From Gammaproteobacteria bacterium (lineage in GTDB: Bacteria; Pseudomonadota; Gammaproteobacteria; Ga0077536), in the NCBI GenBank assembly GCA_009692365.1, contig SHZJ01000037.1:1-33826 (forward strand): a stretch of DNA of 33,826 nt. Direction: 5' to 3'. The notes under the pieces are model-generated. The model did no database searches. It was not told the DNA's origin and saw nothing but the letters and a program-made list of their open reading frames with translations. Positions 6,865 to 16,136 of this stretch are shown here, one piece after another. The position numbers and the translations under genes are program-made. Position 1 is the stretch's first letter. Each line of letters begins with the position of its first letter.

Positions 6865-8652
6865 TTATTGGGGCAGCGCGAAAGCCACCACCGCGTCGCC
6901 CAAGGGAAACTTGAACAGCGCGTGGCCACCGGCGGCCACCGCGACGTACTGCCGCCCAGCGACGGCATAGGTAATGGCTGGCGCGTTCACGCCGGCGCCG
7001 GTCGCGAAGCGCCACAGACGCTGGCCGCTGCGCGCATCCACGGCGATGAAGTCGCCGTTGGACTCGCCCGCGAACACCAGCCCGCCAGCGGTCGCCAAGG
7101 CGCCCGACATCACGGGCAGGTCGCTGTGCAACTGCCATTTAATTTTCCCATCGCGCGGGTCGATGGCGGACAGTGTGCCGGCGCGTTTTGCCCCCGCCCT
7201 GAAACTCAACACCGTTACCGCATGCCCGGCGGCGTTCTTTTCCAACTGGTAGTGGGAGGCGGCGTCGCTAGCGGGTACGTAGGTCCAGCCGGTCTGCGGA
7301 CTGTAAGCGGAGGGTGGCCAATTCGCGCCGCCCGCCGCCCCGGGCAGTACGTCGATGCCGGCGGTGGTCGCGCGCCGGAACATGGTGGCATCCTGCGGCA
7401 CGAAGGCCTCGGAGCGCCGTAGGGGCGCGCCGGTGAGCCGATTCAGCACATACATCCAGCCCGATTTTGAGGCGGCGGCCAGCGCCGGCACGGGCGCGGC
7501 GCCTGGGGTCTCGAGGTCGATTAGTACCGGCGGCGAGGCGGCGTCGTAACCCCACAAGTCGTGCGGCACCAGTTGGTGGTGCCAACGCAGCTGTCCGGTT
7601 GCCACCTCCAAGGCGACCAGCGAGGAGGTGTAGAGATTGTCGCCCGGACGCTTGTCGTCCTCGTGGCCGGGCGAAGCATTACCGGTGCCGAAATAAATGA
7701 GCCCATGGGCGGCGTCGATCGAGGGGGTGGAATAGATGGAACCCCCGCCGGTTTTCCAAGCGTCACGATACTGGGCCGCGCTGGCACGCTCGGCGGCAAG
7801 GTCACGCGGTAGCACATCGCCAAAGGCGGTCTGGGCGACAAAATCTCCTTCCCAGCCCTGCGCGGCCGTCGAATACCAGCGCCACTGTAGCTGTCCGTCG
7901 GCCACGCTGTAGGCGGAGATAAACGCCCGCAGACCATCCCGCACGCCCGGTTTCCCGAGCACCGAGGCGCTCTTGCGCTCGGCATCTGCCAACACTGCGC
8001 TGTAACCTGTGCCGCTTACACCCACAAAAACCCGCCCCTCGTAGACCAGCGGGGCCATGTTGCCGGCGAAACGGGTGGCGCGGTCAAAGGCGTCGTGATG
8101 CGCGGGGTCGTAGTGCCTGAGCGCCGCGAGGTCGGCGGGATCCCCGGTCATCGGGTCGACGACCGGAATATCCCACACGGGTTTGCCGTTGCTGGCGTCG
8201 AGCGCGATGAGACGCGCATCGGCGGTGATCATCAACAAGCGGCCATCGCCCCAAGCTAGCCCGCGATTATGCGACCCGCAGCACAGCTGATCGCTTTGCG
8301 CACGATGGGTGTAGCGCCATTTCACCGCGCCGCTTGCCGCGTCGAGCGCGATGACGTGGTTGAAGGGCGTGGTGAGATACATCACGCCATCGACCACGAG
8401 GGGATTGGTCGGAAAGGTGCCGATGACGCCGGTTTGTAAGATCCAAGCCGGGGTGAGTTGCGCCACATTGCCGGTGTTGATGGCGTGCAGCTCGCTGTAG
8501 CGCTGGTTGCTTAAACCCTGACCGTAGGTGGACCAGTTGGCCGGCCCGTCTGGCGCGCGGGGGGGCTGGGCAACTTCGGCCAGCCCCGGCGCAAGGCAGC
8601 TCAGCAGGGCGAGGAGGGTGGTGATAAGGACAGAACGCCGTTGGGTGAGCAT
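6865..8652 (-). CDS. Periplasmic PQQ-type beta-propeller dehydrogenase with non-canonical active site
   Basis: 595 aa with an N-terminal signal peptide (two Arg, then a hydrophobic core to about residue 25). The fold is the eight-bladed quinoprotein propeller: repeated Trp-docking-like segments (NTGNVAQLTPAW 59-70, AASGAVKWRY 105-114, ATGQLRWHH 351-359), adjacent cysteines C124-C125 as in methanol/ethanol dehydrogenases, and the metal-ligand Asn in FGTGNASP (N325). Two expected residues are missing. The catalytic Asp of the usual HDxWDYD motif is Gly (HDLWGYD, 364-370; G368), and the position of the usual Ca-binding Glu, after SG in VGVSG, reads TGY. It may use another substrate or geometry, or be a non-redox PQQ-like propeller protein. 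No cytochrome or PQQ biosynthesis gene is beside it. The gene is convergent with the phnW-like gene and divergent from the esterase. Confidence 0.82.
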   Translation of the reverse strand: MLTQRRSVLITTLLALLSCLAPGLAEVAQPPRAPDGPANWSTYGQGLSNQRYSELHAINTGNVAQLTPAWILQTGVIGTFPTNPLVVDGVMYLTTPFNHVIALDAASGAVKWRYTHRAQSDQLCCGSHNRGLAWGDGRLLMITADARLIALDASNGKPVWDIPVVDPMTGDPADLAALRHYDPAHHDAFDRATRFAGNMAPLVYEGRVFVGVSGTGYSAVLADAERKSASVLGKPGVRDGLRAFISAYSVADGQLQWRWYSTAAQGWEGDFVAQTAFGDVLPRDLAAERASAAQYRDAWKTGGGSIYSTPSIDAAHGLIYFGTGNASPGHEDDKRPGDNLYTSSLVALEVATGQLRWHHQLVPHDLWGYDAASPPVLIDLETPGAAPVPALAAASKSGWMYVLNRLTGAPLRRSEAFVPQDATMFRRATTAGIDVLPGAAGGANWPPSAYSPQTGWTYVPASDAASHYQLEKNAAGHAVTVLSFRAGAKRAGTLSAIDPRDGKIKWQLHSDLPVMSGALATAGGLVFAGESNGDFIAVDARSGQRLWRFATGAGVNAPAITYAVAGRQYVAVAAGGHALFKFPLGDAVVAFALPQ

Positions 8653-9017
8653 CTGGGTGCCTGCGCGTGGTGGAAAGATTCCTCGGCATTTTACCAGAGC
8701 AGTCAGGGCCTGCCCGCTCGTGCGGCAGACTCGCGCGAGGGGTGGGGGGCGGCGGCAGACACCGCCCGCCGCCCGCTTGTTCGCGATTGCGCCCAGCGCG
8801 CGCGCGGGGTTCTCTACGGTGATAATCCTTGCCTGAGTTCACCCTAACGCAATCGGTGATAATCCTTGCCTGAGTTCGCCCTGACGCAATCGGTGATAAT
8901 CCTTGCCTGAGTTCGCCCTGACGCAAAAGGAGACCGCGTGGTCTGTGCCCAAGTTCCCGCCCTAGCGGGCCCGCCCCAAGTCCAGGCCCAAACTTCCGCC
9001 GCGCTGAGGTCGGCGCG
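8653..9017. other. Divergent intergenic region between PQQ-type gene and esterase
   Basis: 365 bp that must hold the promoters for both flanking genes. The recognisable content is the three-copy 37-bp direct repeat at 8817-8927. No gene or clear sigma70 boxes were seen outside it. Confidence 0.5.
8817..8927. repeat. Three tandem 37-bp direct repeats
   Basis: Units start at 8817, 8854 and 8891, each beginning CGGTGATAATCC and continuing TTGCCTGAGTTC. Unit 1 differs from units 2 and 3 by two substitutions in the second half (ACCCTAACGC against GCCCTGACGC); the last unit ends in AAA instead of AAT. There are no spacers between units. It sits about 165 bp upstream of the PQQ-type gene and 90 bp upstream of the esterase start, so it could be a multi-site operator for either gene or simply an expanded minisatellite. 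Confidence 0.9.
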
Positions 9018-9797
9018 ATGATCTGGCGGCGCGAGATGCACCGCTATGAGGACAGCGGCCGGGTGCTGCACGTGGCCCTGCCCGAAGGCTATACCGAGCG
9101 GGCGGAACCCTATCCGTTGGTGGTCTGCCTCGATGCGCAATGGACCTTTGGCACGGTGTGCGACGTGGTGCTGAACCTCGGCTTGGCCCGTCTGCTGCCG
9201 CGGCTGGTAGTGGTTGGGGTGGGCTGGACTAGCACGACCGCGCGCGAGGTGGTGCATCACCGGGCGGCGTCCTATACCCCGACCTCCGCGCCCATGCCGG
9301 CGTCGGTGGCGCGCAATATGGCGGGTGCCCCGTGCTTCGGCGGGGGGGCGCCCGCGTTCCAAAGCTGGTTGCTCGACCGGGCGCTGCCCGAGCTGCAGGC
9401 GAGGTATCACATCGACCCGGCACAGCGCACGCTCATCGGCCACTCGCTGTCGGGACTGTGCGGGCTCTATACGCTGTTCACCCGGCCCGCCGCGTTCGGC
9501 CGGTGGCTGCTGGCCAGTCCCTCATCGTGGTGGGATAACCGCGTCATTTTCGATTTGGAGCAACGCAGCCGGGAGCCCGGGCCAGCGCTTCGGGGCCGGG
9601 TCTTCTTATCGGTGGGTGGCGAAGAAGGGCGGGTGGGCGACATCCCCATGATCGCTAACACCCAGGACCTCCACGCGCGCCTCAGGCAGCGGCACAGTGC
9701 CGACTTCGAGACCACGCTGGTGGTGCTCGACGGCGAGTTGCACCACTCCACGATCCCGGCGGCGGTGAGCCGCGGGCTGCGTTGGCTATATCGCTGA
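9018..9797 (+). CDS. Alpha/beta-hydrolase of the putative esterase (Fes/IroE/EstD-like) family
   Basis: 259 aa with no signal peptide. The nucleophile elbow is GHSLSG with S143, the SPSSWW segment (167-172) is typical of the family, an acidic residue is probably E202 or E203 in GGEEG, and the catalytic histidine is H242 or H243 in GELHHST. Relatives include siderophore esterases such as IroE and Fes C-terminal domains and many uncharacterised carboxylesterases. No siderophore genes are nearby, so the substrate is unknown. ATG 9018 is preceded by GAGG at 9006-9009 with an 8-nt spacing. It is divergent from the PQQ-type gene and separated by 141 bp from the sensor kinase gene. Confidence 0.85.
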   Translation: MIWRREMHRYEDSGRVLHVALPEGYTERAEPYPLVVCLDAQWTFGTVCDVVLNLGLARLLPRLVVVGVGWTSTTAREVVHHRAASYTPTSAPMPASVARNMAGAPCFGGGAPAFQSWLLDRALPELQARYHIDPAQRTLIGHSLSGLCGLYTLFTRPAAFGRWLLASPSSWWDNRVIFDLEQRSREPGPALRGRVFLSVGGEEGRVGDIPMIANTQDLHARLRQRHSADFETTLVVLDGELHHSTIPAAVSRGLRWLYR

Positions 9798-9938
9798 GGC
9801 GCAGCCCAGGCGAGTGCGGCGCCCTGGGCCACGCGTCGGGACGCGTGGTTGTGCGCGCGTCCGGCTGATCTCGGCCGTGGGGGTTGGACCATGGGCGGGC
9901 GGGTAATCCGACCGAATCCTCTAGGTGCGGAGGTATCG

Positions 9939-12335
9939 ATGATCCGTTACCGTAGAGCAACATACGCAGCCAAGGAGTCGGCGTGCGAGCCAAGGAATGC
10001 CGCGGGGGGAAAAATCAATATGGGACCGGATGGGCAAAATAAAGCGGTTGTTGAGGTGACCGACTCCGCCGATTGGCTGGCCGCTTTCCAGCGCGAGATT
10101 ATCGGCCACGCCACCGAGGAGACTGACCTCCAGCCCACGCTGTTGATGTTGGTGCAAGCGTTCAGCGGTCTGGGTCTGGCGCCGCAGAGAGTTTCCCTAT
10201 CGGTATTAACCCAGCACCCCTCGTTGAGCGGTCTGGGTTATGTGTGGCTGCGGGCCACCGGCGAGGTCACGTCATTTGAGCGGCCAGCCTATTTTCTCGA
10301 CACCCCAGAGCACCGCAACAGCCCGTTGCACCACGTGTTGACGCGCGACGCGCCGCTGTTTTTAGACGCGCGCGCGATGGCCACAGACTCACGCTTCGAC
10401 ATCGTGCGGGAGTTCGCGAGTGCTGGCGCAACCAGCTATCTCGCGCTCCCCGTGCGCTCCGCGGGCGACAGCGTCCATGTGTTGGCGCTCACGACAAATC
10501 GCGCTGGCGGCTGGCAGCTGGCGGATATCGATAGCGTTGCGTGCGTGGCGCCGAGCCTCGGCCTGATGATCAATCTCACCGAGAACCGCCGGCTGCTGGG
10601 TGCTTTTGGCATAGCGCACGAGATCGCGCAGCGCACGCTGGCGGAAGAAGCTCTGCGCAACTCTCAGGCGCTGGCGCGGGCCACGGAGCTCAGGGCTGAA
10701 CTGGCCACCAAACTAGCGGCAGAACTGGAGGTCGTTGCGCTGGCGGCGACGGCTGCGAATCAGGCCAAAAGCGTGTTCCTCGCCAATATGAGCCACGAAA
10801 TCCGTTCGCCCATGAACGCTATCATCGGCTTGTCGCGCCTGTGTTTGAAAACCAAATTAAGCGAGCAGCAGCGCGTTTACGTCTCGGGGGTGAACCAATC
10901 GGCGCAGAGTCTGCTGGCGATCGTCAACGATGTCCTGGATTTCTCCAAGATAGATGCCGACAAGCTGGTGTTAGAGGAAGCGCACTTCGCGGTGCGCTCG
11001 AGCTTTGATGTGCTGCGATCCGTGATCGGCCAGTTGGCCCGGGAAAAGGACCTGCTTTTCGAGGTCTCTGTGGCGGCCGATGTGCCCCAGTTCGTGTGCG
11101 GGGATCCCACGCGCCTGGGTCAGGTGCTGCTGAATCTTGCCGGCAACGCGGTGAAGTTCACCGCGGCCGGCCAGATCAGTCTGTCGGTGGTACTCAAGGC
11201 GGTGACGGCGCAGCGCGTGGAACTGGAGTTTCAGGTGCGCGACCACGGCATCGGGCTGGCCCACGAACAAATCGATGGCCTGTTCGAGGCCTTCACTCAG
11301 GTCGATGCCTCGACCACGCGCAAATACGGGGGCACCGGTCTGGGACTCGCCATCAGCAAGCGTCTCGTCGAGATGATGGGTGGACGTATTTGGGTTGAGA
11401 GCGCGTTAGGGCTCGGCAGCTGTTTCTACTTTACGGCCAGTTTTGGGCACGGCGATGCCACGCAAGCGCACGCCCTCATCCAAGCTAATACCCGCGAAGT
11501 CAGGGCGGCGCGTGGCGCACTGCAGGGTGCTAGCATTCTGGTCGCCGAGGACGACCCCTTCAATCAGCAGGTGATTGTAGAACTCCTGCAAGAAAGCGGC
11601 GCGCGGGTGCAGGTTTGTGAAAACGGGCAAGCGGCGCTGGCGTGTCTGGCTCAAGCGCCATTCGATCTGGTGCTGATGGATGTGCAAATGCCGGTGATGG
11701 ACGGCTACGAGGCAACGCGACGGATCCGCGCCACGCCGGCGTTGGCCGGGCAGCGCGTCATCGCGATGACCGCGAACGCCATGGCCACCGATCGGGAGCG
11801 CTGTTTGGTCGCCGGGATGGATGACTTCGAGACCAAGCCTATCGTTCCGGAGCATTTTTTTCTAACGCTGGCGAAATGGTTGCCGGTGGGACCGACGAGT
11901 GCCGGCGGGACCCCCACCCTAACGGGCGCCGCAGCCGACGAAACCGCGCCATCCGCGCCGCTAGACCTGCGTGTGCTAAGCGGTCTGTTCAACGACAACC
12001 CAGGCAAGACGGAGCGCTTTGCCCGCGAGTTCGTGGTGACCGCGCGGGCTGCCCTCGCGGCGTTTGAAGCGGCGCACCAGCAGCGGGATCTCGCGGCGTT
12101 GGCGGCCCTCGGCCATCGTTATAAGGGGGTCGCCGAGATGGTCGGCGCGGGAAGTTTTGCCGCGCTCTGCCGGGAGATAGAACAGGCCAGCGGCGCCGCA
12201 AGCTGGCCGGAAGTGGAGGACCAAATGTCGCAGCTGCGGCCGTTGGTGGAGCAAATCACGGTCCAGATAGAAGGCGCAGGCGGCGGTGCTCTACACCCGC
12301 CGCTGGCGCAGCACCGCGTACCCACGCCGAAGTGA
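9939..12335 (+). CDS. Soluble hybrid sensor histidine kinase with REC and Hpt domains
   Basis: 798 aa from ATG 9939, chosen for the strong GCGGAGGT at 9927-9933; ATG 10020 is an alternative. No membrane span is evident. Residues 45-215 form a GAF-like input domain that resembles the N-terminal part of some class III cyclases. A helical linker (225-280) leads to HisKA with H286 in SHEIRSPMN, then HATPase with [10 protein letters not shown] (399-408), DHGIGL (435-440) and GGTGLGL (464-470). The receiver has the acidic pair in AEDDP (536-540), D581 in LMDVQMP, T611 and K633. A C-terminal Hpt domain carries H726 in GHRYKG. The full phosphorelay H-D-H is present but no output regulator is encoded nearby, so signal would leave through the Hpt to an unlinked regulator. 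The gene ends 35 bp before pqiA. Confidence 0.93.
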   Translation: MIRYRRATYAAKESACEPRNAAGGKINMGPDGQNKAVVEVTDSADWLAAFQREIIGHATEETDLQPTLLMLVQAFSGLGLAPQRVSLSVLTQHPSLSGLGYVWLRATGEVTSFERPAYFLDTPEHRNSPLHHVLTRDAPLFLDARAMATDSRFDIVREFASAGATSYLALPVRSAGDSVHVLALTTNRAGGWQLADIDSVACVAPSLGLMINLTENRRLLGAFGIAHEIAQRTLAEEALRNSQALARATELRAELATKLAAELEVVALAATAANQAKSVFLANMSHEIRSPMNAIIGLSRLCLKTKLSEQQRVYVSGVNQSAQSLLAIVNDVLDFSKIDADKLVLEEAHFAVRSSFDVLRSVIGQLAREKDLLFEVSVAADVPQFVCGDPTRLGQVLLNLAGNAVKFTAAGQISLSVVLKAVTAQRVELEFQVRDHGIGLAHEQIDGLFEAFTQVDASTTRKYGGTGLGLAISKRLVEMMGGRIWVESALGLGSCFYFTASFGHGDATQAHALIQANTREVRAARGALQGASILVAEDDPFNQQVIVELLQESGARVQVCENGQAALACLAQAPFDLVLMDVQMPVMDGYEATRRIRATPALAGQRVIAMTANAMATDRERCLVAGMDDFETKPIVPEHFFLTLAKWLPVGPTSAGGTPTLTGAAADETAPSAPLDLRVLSGLFNDNPGKTERFAREFVVTARAALAAFEAAHQQRDLAALAALGHRYKGVAEMVGAGSFAALCREIEQASGAASWPEVEDQMSQLRPLVEQITVQIEGAGGGALHPPLAQHRVPTPK

Positions 12336-12370
12336 TGAACGCTTAAGATCCCCGCAGGAGGCAGCCCAGG

Positions 12371-13651
12371 GTGCCAGCCATCAGCACAACGAGCGCAATG
12401 CCGGGCTATGCAGCTAACGGGCTGACTGCATGCGAAAGCTGTGACGGGGTGCACCGCATGGTGCCCGTCCCCGCCGGCGGCCGGGCGCTGTGTGGGCGCT
12501 GCGGCGCGCTGTTGTACCGCCATCTGCCGGGCAGCTTGGACCGCTCGACGGCGCTTTATTTGGCGGCGCTGCTGCTGTTTCTGCTGGCCAATTGGGGCCC
12601 GTTCGTGGCCCTCAAGCTAGGTGACCGGGTGGAACAAACCCGCCTGATTTCCAGCGCCTTCGCGCTGCACCAAGCAGGTATGCCTGAACTGGGTGTGCTG
12701 GTCGTGCTGACGAGCGTGGTGTTTCCCGCGCTGGCTATCGGAGGGATGCTCTATCTGTTGCTGGCGCAGCGCTTGGGGATGCGTCCCGCCGGCAGGGCGC
12801 GCGTGTGGCGTGTGGTGCGCATGGTCACCCCGTGGAGTCTGACCGGCGTTTTCATGCTCGGCCTGCTGGTGTCGGTGGTGAAGTTGCAGGGGCTGGCGAG
12901 CGTCATCCCCGGCGTGGCTTTTTTCGCTTTCATCGGCTTGCTGTTGGTTGCGGCGGCGGCGGCGGCGAGTTTCGATGTCGCCGTGCTGTGGCCGCGGCTC
13001 GGGCCCGTCACCGAGCGCCTACCCATCGGCAGCGCGGCCGAGCTGGGCTACGCGAGTTGCCATACCTGCGCACTCCTCGTGGCGCGTCCGGCCACCGGCC
13101 AACCCTGGGCCTGTCCCCGCTGCGACAGTGCGGTGCATGGCCTACGACGCCACGACAGTATCGCGCGCACTTGGGCGCTGCTGACGACGGCCTCACTGCT
13201 GCTCATCCCCGCTAATCTGCTGCCGGTGATGACAGTGGTGCGGTTTGGTCAGGGTGAGCCCAGCACCATTCTGGCCGGGGTCGCCCACTTGCTCCGGGAT
13301 GGCGCGGTGCCCTTGGCCTTGCTCGTGCTGTTTGCGAGCGTCGTGGTGCCGCTCGCCAAAATCATCGCTCTGGTGATGCTGTTGGTGACCACCCAGCGGG
13401 GCTCGAACTGGCGCACTCGCGACCGCACGGTGCTCTATCGCGTGACCGAGGCGGTGGGCGCGTGGTCCATGCTGGATATTTTTTTGGTGGGCATACTCGT
13501 GGCGCTGGTGCGCATGGACGCGCTGGCTTCGGTGAGCCCGGGACTGGGTGCGAGCTTTTTCGGCGCGGCCGTGGTGTTGACGATGCTAGCCGCACATTCT
13601 TTCGATCCGCGTCTCATTTGGGACCGTGCGGCCCGCGCGCAAAAAGCATGA
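12371..13651 (+). CDS. pqiA: PqiA-family inner-membrane protein
   Basis: 426 aa, matching the PqiA length of about 420. It has the two-halved PqiA architecture: each half starts with a zinc-ribbon-like pair of CxxC motifs (C21/C24 and C41/C44; second set CHTC...CPRC at about 225-250), followed by about four membrane helices. The segments LANWGPFVALKLG and IPANLLPVMTVVRFG occur at equivalent places in the two halves, a hallmark of the family. PqiA is the inner-membrane partner of the MCE protein PqiB in lipid transport between inner and outer membranes. Start is GTG 12371 with GGAGG at 12357-12361. The stop overlaps the pqiB start as ATGA. Homologs YebS and LetA are the same family, and the two cannot be separated by sequence alone here. 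Confidence 0.92.
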   Translation: MPAISTTSAMPGYAANGLTACESCDGVHRMVPVPAGGRALCGRCGALLYRHLPGSLDRSTALYLAALLLFLLANWGPFVALKLGDRVEQTRLISSAFALHQAGMPELGVLVVLTSVVFPALAIGGMLYLLLAQRLGMRPAGRARVWRVVRMVTPWSLTGVFMLGLLVSVVKLQGLASVIPGVAFFAFIGLLLVAAAAAASFDVAVLWPRLGPVTERLPIGSAAELGYASCHTCALLVARPATGQPWACPRCDSAVHGLRRHDSIARTWALLTTASLLLIPANLLPVMTVVRFGQGEPSTILAGVAHLLRDGAVPLALLVLFASVVVPLAKIIALVMLLVTTQRGSNWRTRDRTVLYRVTEAVGAWSMLDIFLVGILVALVRMDALASVSPGLGASFFGAAVVLTMLAAHSFDPRLIWDRAARAQKA

Positions 13652-15309
13652 ACGAGCCGGTCATCGAGGCCCGCAGCGGGCTGTCTGTCGTGTGGCTGAT
13701 CCCCCTCCTGACAGCCCTGCTGGGCGGCTGGCTTATCGTGCGCGCGCTGGTCAACGAGGGGCCGCTGGTCGCGCTCACGTTCCGCACGGCGGATGGCATC
13801 GAGGTCGGCAAGACGCGCATCAAGTACAAAAGCCTCGACATCGGTTTGGTCGAATCCGTGCGCTTTAGCGCGGATTTTTCGCGCGTCGAGGTGGCTGCGC
13901 GCCTGAGCAAGGAAGCTGGCCATTTCTTGCGTCGCGACACGCGCTTCTGGGTGGTGCGCCCCACGTTGTCGGCGCGCGGCATCTCGGGCCTGGGGACGTT
14001 ATTGTCGGGCGCCTATATCGAGATCGAGCCCGGACTCGGGGTACCCCAGACCCTATTTGTCGGCTTGGAGTCCCCGCCGGTCGTCCACGCGGCGGAAGCC
14101 GGCACTCAAATTACGCTGCTGGCCCGCAAGCTGGGGTCGCTCGACCGCGGCTCCCTAGTGCACTACCAAGGACTCGTGGCAGGCGAGGTGCTGGGCTACG
14201 AGATGGCCGACGATTATCACAGCGTGCTGATCCACGCGTTCGTGAAGCCGCCGTTCGACCAGCTAGTGCGCAGCAACACGCGCTTCTGGAGCGCGAGCGG
14301 CTTGGACCTCTCGCTGGGACCCGACGGCGTGCGGCTTAAAACTGAGTCGCTGCAGGCGCTGCTATTTGGGGGCATTGCCTTCGATACGCCCGCCGGGCAA
14401 GACCAAGCGGCGGACGACATCACGGGGCTGGTGTTCACCCTCCACGACGACCAGCAAGCTATCGAGGCGCTGGGGTATGTACAAAAAGTGCGTTTCGTGC
14501 TGTTTTTTGCCGGCTCGGTGCGCGGGCTGAACGTGGGCGCGCCGGTGGAATTCAAGGGTATCAAAGTGGGTGCGGTCACCAGTGTGCAGCTGGAATACGA
14601 CGACCAGACCGCCGCCTTCCGGATCCCCGTGGTGATAGAGCTGGAACCCGAGCGCATTATCGAACGCGGCGAGAGCCTCAAAAAGGCGCCCCGCGAGGCC
14701 TTTCAAGCGCTGGTCAAGCGCGGCCTGCGCGCCCGGCTGCAGACCGGCAACCTGTTGACCGGGCAGCTGTTGGTGGACCTCGACATGCAGCCTAAGTCGC
14801 CCCTCAGATTAATGGGCGCGGGCCGCGCCGAGCCTGAATTGCCGACGGTCGAGGGCGATTTCGACCAGATCACGACCCAGCTGAAAGGCCTCGTCGCGAA
14901 GCTCGACCAGCTGGACATCGCGACCATCGGCGGGCAGCTGCAGGCCACCCTCAAGGGCACGGCAGCTATCGCTAACTCCCCGCAAATCGGTCGTGCGCTC
15001 GAGGGTCTGGGGGCGTCCCTCGCCAGCTTGCGCAGCATTCTGCACAAGCTCGACGCGCACGCTGAACCGCTCACCACCACCCTCGAACAAACGCTGGTCG
15101 CGGCGCGCGATGCCTTGGAAAAATCGCAGGCGATGATGACGACGCTCGAGGGCGTGGTGGCGCCCGAATCGCCGCTGCACGACAACGTGCTCCGGCTCAC
15201 GCGGGACCTGTCCCAAACGGCGCGCGCGCTCCGGGGTCTGGTGGATACGCTGGAACGCAATCCGCAGTCGCTGCTGTTCGGTCGCCAAGCCACGGACGAG
15301 GCGCCATGA
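13648..15309 (+). CDS. pqiB: PqiB-family MCE-domain lipid-transport protein
   Basis: 553 aa from ATG 13648, which overlaps the pqiA stop (ATGA). A single N-terminal membrane span (about 13-34) is followed by three MCE domains (about 42-135, 160-225, 270-390), marked by repeated GxxVxYxGxxVGxV-like strands: VGKTRIKYKSLDIGLV, LVHYQGLVAGEV and VEFKGIKVGAV. A long helical C-terminus (about 430-545) fits the coiled-coil needle that, in E. coli PqiB hexamers, forms a hydrophobic channel across the periplasm. The usual third gene, the outer-membrane lipoprotein PqiC, is absent; a LolA-like gene occupies its place, again with ATGA overlap. The number of MCE domains (three rather than seven) favours PqiB over YebT/LetB. 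Confidence 0.93.
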   Translation: MNEPVIEARSGLSVVWLIPLLTALLGGWLIVRALVNEGPLVALTFRTADGIEVGKTRIKYKSLDIGLVESVRFSADFSRVEVAARLSKEAGHFLRRDTRFWVVRPTLSARGISGLGTLLSGAYIEIEPGLGVPQTLFVGLESPPVVHAAEAGTQITLLARKLGSLDRGSLVHYQGLVAGEVLGYEMADDYHSVLIHAFVKPPFDQLVRSNTRFWSASGLDLSLGPDGVRLKTESLQALLFGGIAFDTPAGQDQAADDITGLVFTLHDDQQAIEALGYVQKVRFVLFFAGSVRGLNVGAPVEFKGIKVGAVTSVQLEYDDQTAAFRIPVVIELEPERIIERGESLKKAPREAFQALVKRGLRARLQTGNLLTGQLLVDLDMQPKSPLRLMGAGRAEPELPTVEGDFDQITTQLKGLVAKLDQLDIATIGGQLQATLKGTAAIANSPQIGRALEGLGASLASLRSILHKLDAHAEPLTTTLEQTLVAARDALEKSQAMMTTLEGVVAPESPLHDNVLRLTRDLSQTARALRGLVDTLERNPQSLLFGRQATDEAP

Positions 15310-16136
15310 CGCCGCTGGGAGTACGCGCGCGCGCAGTGCCCGGCGCGGTCTGCGCCCGGTCGACCGGCGCTGACCGGGGGGCGGTCAATCGGTGGCCTGT
15401 GCAAGCGGCCACGGCGGCCCTGCTGGTCGCCCTGGTACTGGCCAGCGGCGCGGCGCGCACCGGGTTGCCCGACGGCCTTGAGATCATCGAGCAATCGCTA
15501 CGCCAGCAGGCGCCGGCGGCGGATGTTTTTGAAGAACAGGTGCTGGTGACTAGCGATCCGGCCGGCCAAGCGACCGTGCGCACCTTGCGCTACTACGCGC
15601 ACACCGATGCGCGCGGCACGCAACGTCTGCTGGTTCTCGACACCCCGGCCATCCTGCGCGGGCTGCGGGTGTTGGTGACGCGTGCTGCGCACGGTGGCGC
15701 GCGGCGCGGCCCGCCGGCCGCCAGTCTGGTCTTTGGGTCCAACTACACCGTGGCCGATCTCGAGGGCGAGCAGCCCCCCGAGCAAGACTACGCGCTGGCA
15801 GCAGACCAGACGCTCGCGCGCGTCGCCCACTGGGTGGTGCTGGCCACGCCGCGCGTGAGCGGCGGTGCTGAGGCGGGCACGCGCCGGATTTACCTGCGCA
15901 AAGACAACCTGTACGTGAGCCGCGTCGAGCGCTTGGATGCGACCGGCGCGGTGGTGCGGCGCGTGACTTTCAAAGACCCGCGCCCGGACGAGTCGGGCGC
16001 TTGGCGGGCGGGCATGACGCTCATCGAGGACCTGCGTGAAGAGCGCCGCACGCTGCTCAAAGTAGAGTACCGGGTGCACGGTGCAGACTATGTGCCGGCG
16101 GCACTTTTTCAAACCCCGCAGGGGCGTGGCCCATGA
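15306..16136 (+). CDS. LolA-like outer-membrane lipoprotein-sorting family protein
   Basis: 276 aa. A hydrophobic stretch at about 32-48 after a long Arg/Ala-rich leader looks like a signal sequence or anchor. The mature part has the LolA-like half-barrel pattern seen in proteins annotated as outer membrane lipoprotein-sorting protein (TP0789-type): RTLRYYAHTDARGTQRLLVLDTPAILRG, then FGSNYTVADLEG, RRIYLRKDNLYVSRVERLD and RRVTFKDPR. These families carry lipids or lipoproteins through the periplasm and are commonly encoded beside RND/MMPL proteins. Here it lies between pqiB and an MMPL gene, with ATGA overlap at both ends, which argues for a shared complex. The cargo is unknown. A shorter translation beginning near the hydrophobic stretch cannot be excluded because the first 28 residues look atypical. 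Confidence 0.75.
   Translation: MTPLGVRARAVPGAVCARSTGADRGAVNRWPVQAATAALLVALVLASGAARTGLPDGLEIIEQSLRQQAPAADVFEEQVLVTSDPAGQATVRTLRYYAHTDARGTQRLLVLDTPAILRGLRVLVTRAAHGGARRGPPAASLVFGSNYTVADLEGEQPPEQDYALAADQTLARVAHWVVLATPRVSGGAEAGTRRIYLRKDNLYVSRVERLDATGAVVRRVTFKDPRPDESGAWRAGMTLIEDLREERRTLLKVEYRVHGADYVPAALFQTPQGRGP

Noticed and set aside
8817..8927. CRISPR array
   Set aside because: The 37-bp units abut without spacers and no cas genes are nearby.
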